Of a DNA stretch of 31,433 bases, positions 30,165-31,433 are shown piece after piece (position 1 is the stretch's first letter; each line of letters begins with the position of its first letter). Both the position numbers and the translations under genes were made by a program. The notes under the pieces are model-generated. The model did not search any database. It was not told the origin of the DNA and saw only the letters and a program-made list of their open reading frames with translations. This DNA comes from Spirochaetaceae bacterium (GTDB taxonomy: Bacteria; Spirochaetota; Spirochaetia; Treponematales; Breznakiellaceae): contig JAITGJ010000154.1 of NCBI GenBank assembly GCA_031280705.1, positions 1-31,433 of the forward strand. Reading direction: 5' to 3'.

Positions 30165-30557
30165 TCAATTCCTCCGCTTTACTTTTCGTATCGTCATTAC
30201 GCAGTATGCAGGATACATTTCAGAAACCGACGCAAGGCCGTCCAGAAGAAAGTCCCCGCCTGCACGCAAAAAAATCCGCGCTTCGTCCGCCATGCCGCCG
30301 TTCCGGCCATTGTTGGCGGCGCCATTGTTGGCGACACCATCCAAACCGGTTTCCATCCTGAATACGCCGCGCTCCGGGGCCCCGCCCCAAAGCCGTATGC
30401 CCTCCCGCCCGGAGAGGGTCCGCCACGCGGTCCGCGCGAGAACCGAAACCGCGGCGCACACGATGTCGCTGCCCTTCGGCCCCGCTTCGGCGTGGCCGGT
30501 GATTACGCACGAAACAAGCAGTCCCGTCTCATCCACCGCCGCGTCGATTGTTATCAT
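30165..30557 (-). CDS. prp: Ribosomal-processing cysteine protease Prp (YsxB family)
   Basis: This 130-residue Prp-like protein has the catalytic His in ITGHAEAGPKGSDIVCAAVS (His22) and Cys34 in DIVCAA, matching the Prp active site; its end YCVMTIRKVKRRN is also family-like. In Firmicutes Prp cuts an N-terminal extension from L27 (established knowledge). Between about residues 72 and 90 it carries a low-complexity stretch (VANNGAANNGRNGG) made by a tandem GCCAACAATGGC repeat, an insertion relative to the family. It lies between rplU and rpmA, the usual place. Its L27 substrate here lacks an extension, so its target is open. Confidence 0.88.
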   Translation of the reverse strand: MITIDAAVDETGLLVSCVITGHAEAGPKGSDIVCAAVSVLARTAWRTLSGREGIRLWGGAPERGVFRMETGLDGVANNGAANNGRNGGMADEARIFLRAGGDFLLDGLASVSEMYPAYCVMTIRKVKRRN

Positions 30558-30694
30558 TCCGCGCCGTCCCCGGAAAACCGGCGATTGCCGTAACGCGCCC
30601 GGTTTCCCATAACGCTTTATTCAGCAATAGATTACAAAAAAAGAGCGCACAGAGGCGCGGCGCCGGTTCATGCCCGGCCGGACAAACCGGTCCT

Positions 30695-31015
30695 TCATGA
30701 GGCCCCGGCGATGTCCTCTATCTTGATGATCGAATACTGCTGCCGGTGTCCCTGTTTGCGCCGGTAATCTTTCTTGGGTTTGTACTTGAAAACGATAATC
30801 TTCCGGTCTTTGCCGTGGGACTCAAGCCGCGCGGAAACTTTTGCGCCCTTGACATAGGGGGTCCCCACCGTTACCGCGCCTTCTCCGCCGGAAAGGAGCA
30901 GTACCGTCTCAATTTCCACCGGGGCCCCGGCCTCCGCGTCAATTTTATCAACCTTGAGCAGCGCGCCTTTTTCGGCCCGGTACTGCTTGCCCTTGAATTC
31001 AACCAGTGCGTACAT
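30695..31015 (-). CDS. rplU: 50S ribosomal protein L21
   Basis: This 106-residue L21 reads MYALVEFKGKQYRAEKGALL, then GAKVSARLESHGKDRKIIVFKYKPKKDYRRKQGHRQQY, including the conserved basic KxKKxYRRKxGHRQ segment that binds 23S rRNA. The start at 31015 has GGGGA 5 nt upstream; the frame runs to 31033 but the shorter start fits the family. It is the first gene of the rplU-prp-rpmA-obgE-nadD-LCP-rsfS operon, with a promoter at 31100-31128. A gap of 137 nt without a reading frame separates it from prp. Confidence 0.98.
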   Translation of the reverse strand: MYALVEFKGKQYRAEKGALLKVDKIDAEAGAPVEIETVLLLSGGEGAVTVGTPYVKGAKVSARLESHGKDRKIIVFKYKPKKDYRRKQGHRQQYSIIKIEDIAGAS

Positions 31016-31099
31016 AACAATCCCCAAAATCACGATATAGCCATCCGCAACCCCCTGCGTGTGGTTTCCCGGGCGGGCGCGGCTGACTTTAGGTAAACT

Positions 31100-31128
31100 A
31101 TCCTAGCATGAAGCGAAAAAAGGATCAA
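31100..31128 (-). promoter_or_regulatory. Promoter of the rplU ribosome-assembly operon
   Basis: On the minus strand TTGATC (31128-31123) precedes TAGGAT (31105-31100) by 17 bp, and the TGC before TAGGAT gives an extended -10. The start would be near 31093, leaving a leader of about 78 nt ahead of rplU. No obvious ribosomal-protein leader fold was identified in that leader. Confidence 0.6.
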
Positions 31129-31175
31129 GTGGTCCGCCGCCTTCCCGCTTGACTTTCCCCCGGCCCGTGAACCCC

Positions 31176-31270
31176 GCAAGCCTGCCCAAGCCGCGCTGCG
31201 GCTTGGGCTTGGGTTTTGCCTCCGGCAAAACCCCGCCTCCTCGCAAGCCTCCCACGCGGCTCCTCCCCGT
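31176..31270. repeat. Hairpin-rich repeat, second family (copy 2)
   Basis: An 11-bp stem, 31184-31194 with 31198-31208 (loop GCT), and a 10-bp stem, 31211-31220 with 31224-31233 (loop TCC, arm GGGTTTTGCC), are joined by TT, the same layout as at 5697-5774 but with altered arms. The motif CCTCGCAAGC follows, then a weaker inverted repeat CCCACG/CGTGGG. It separates the rplU promoter from the end of another minus-strand gene. Confidence 0.7.
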
Positions 31271-31289
31271 GGGCCTCCGCCGCCGGGGG

Positions 31290-31433
31290 TTACCATTCGT
31301 GGGGGTGATAAGCCCCCTTCGGCTCGGTGATGTTAAACGTATCCCCCGACGGCTCGACCACATAAAAGCCCCTTTTCAGGGCGTAAACCTTTTCGCTCTC
31401 GCTGAAAACCACCCCCGCCATTGCCCCCAGGTA
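31290..31433 (-). CDS. C-terminal fragment of a minus-strand protein, cut by the window edge
   Basis: The last 47 codons of a gene enter from the right edge and stop with TAA at 31290-31292. Readable segments are YLGAMAGVVFSESEKVYALK, GFYVVEPSGDTFNI and the ending HPHEW. The pattern A-hydrophobic, then YALKxGFYVVxPSGDT and a terminal EW resembles DUF3782 (PD-(D/E)XK-like) proteins that I associate with treponemes and cyanobacteria; this is inference from memory of the family. The catalytic part would lie outside the window. Confidence 0.5.
   Translation of the reverse strand, partial: YLGAMAGVVFSESEKVYALKRGFYVVEPSGDTFNITEPKGAYHPHEW

Noticed and set aside
30558..30694. Small RNA or tRNA between rplU and prp
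   Set aside because: No tRNA arms, T-loop motif or stable hairpin with a T-run was seen; only ordinary intergenic sequence.

Overview
The window looks like a chromosomal segment of a high-GC spirochaete of the Treponema lineage, perhaps a gut (termite-type) treponeme. The pointers are short lipoproteins with relaxed lipoboxes, a short spirochaete-style topoisomerase IV A subunit, a NadD-YqeK fusion inside an rplU-prp-rpmA-obgE-nadD-LCP-rsfS operon, remnants of a repetitive beta-helix surface protein, and abundant intergenic double hairpins. The assignment is inferred from protein character and gene order; I had no database search. No tRNA, rRNA, CRISPR array, intact insertion sequence or prophage was seen.

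Layout. 1-2.2 kb (minus): an envelope cluster of two tandem paralogous small lipoproteins, a TPR-like exported protein and a small predicted outer-membrane protein. A 14-base poly-C run (poly-G on the coding strand) lies upstream of the TPR gene. 2.4-4.6 kb (plus): TetR-type regulator, tRNA-dihydrouridine synthase and a DUF1048 protein. 4.65-5.99 kb: gene-poor, with a double-hairpin repeat, two strong sigma70-like promoters, a decayed beta-helix surface-protein fragment and a second hairpin-rich repeat. 6.0-10.4 kb (plus): parC-like topoisomerase, a SAM methyltransferase with a TTG start, and glpK. 10.4-17.2 kb (minus): radical SAM protein, M18 aminopeptidase with HtrA protease (one operon), and TrkH with an M29-type aminopeptidase (one operon). 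17.4-19.4 kb (plus): transketolase. 19.8-21.1 kb (minus): dicarboxylate/amino-acid:cation symporter, preceded by two long palindromes. 21.7-23.6 kb (plus): a NYN-nuclease/cold-shock fusion and deoD. 23.7-25.0 kb (minus): metallo-beta-lactamase-fold protein and pentapeptide-repeat protein, overlapping by 4 nt. 25.3-25.6 kb (plus): a small, extremely acidic protein with its own promoter. 25.6-31.1 kb (minus): the ribosome/assembly operon from rplU to rsfS, interrupted by a small phage-type HTH gene bounded by 76-bp direct repeats. The right edge holds a hairpin repeat and the C-terminus of a further minus-strand gene.

The ribosome operon is the clearest functional unit: L21 and L27, the Prp protease, the assembly GTPase Obg, NAD synthesis (NadD) with a YqeK phosphohydrolase domain, a cell-wall/polymer ligase (LCP) and the ribosome silencing factor RsfS, read from a promoter at 31100-31128. 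The most unusual material is intergenic: a dispersed double-hairpin element with compensatory base changes and an invariant loop, and the HTH insertion that duplicated the obgE/nadD junction.
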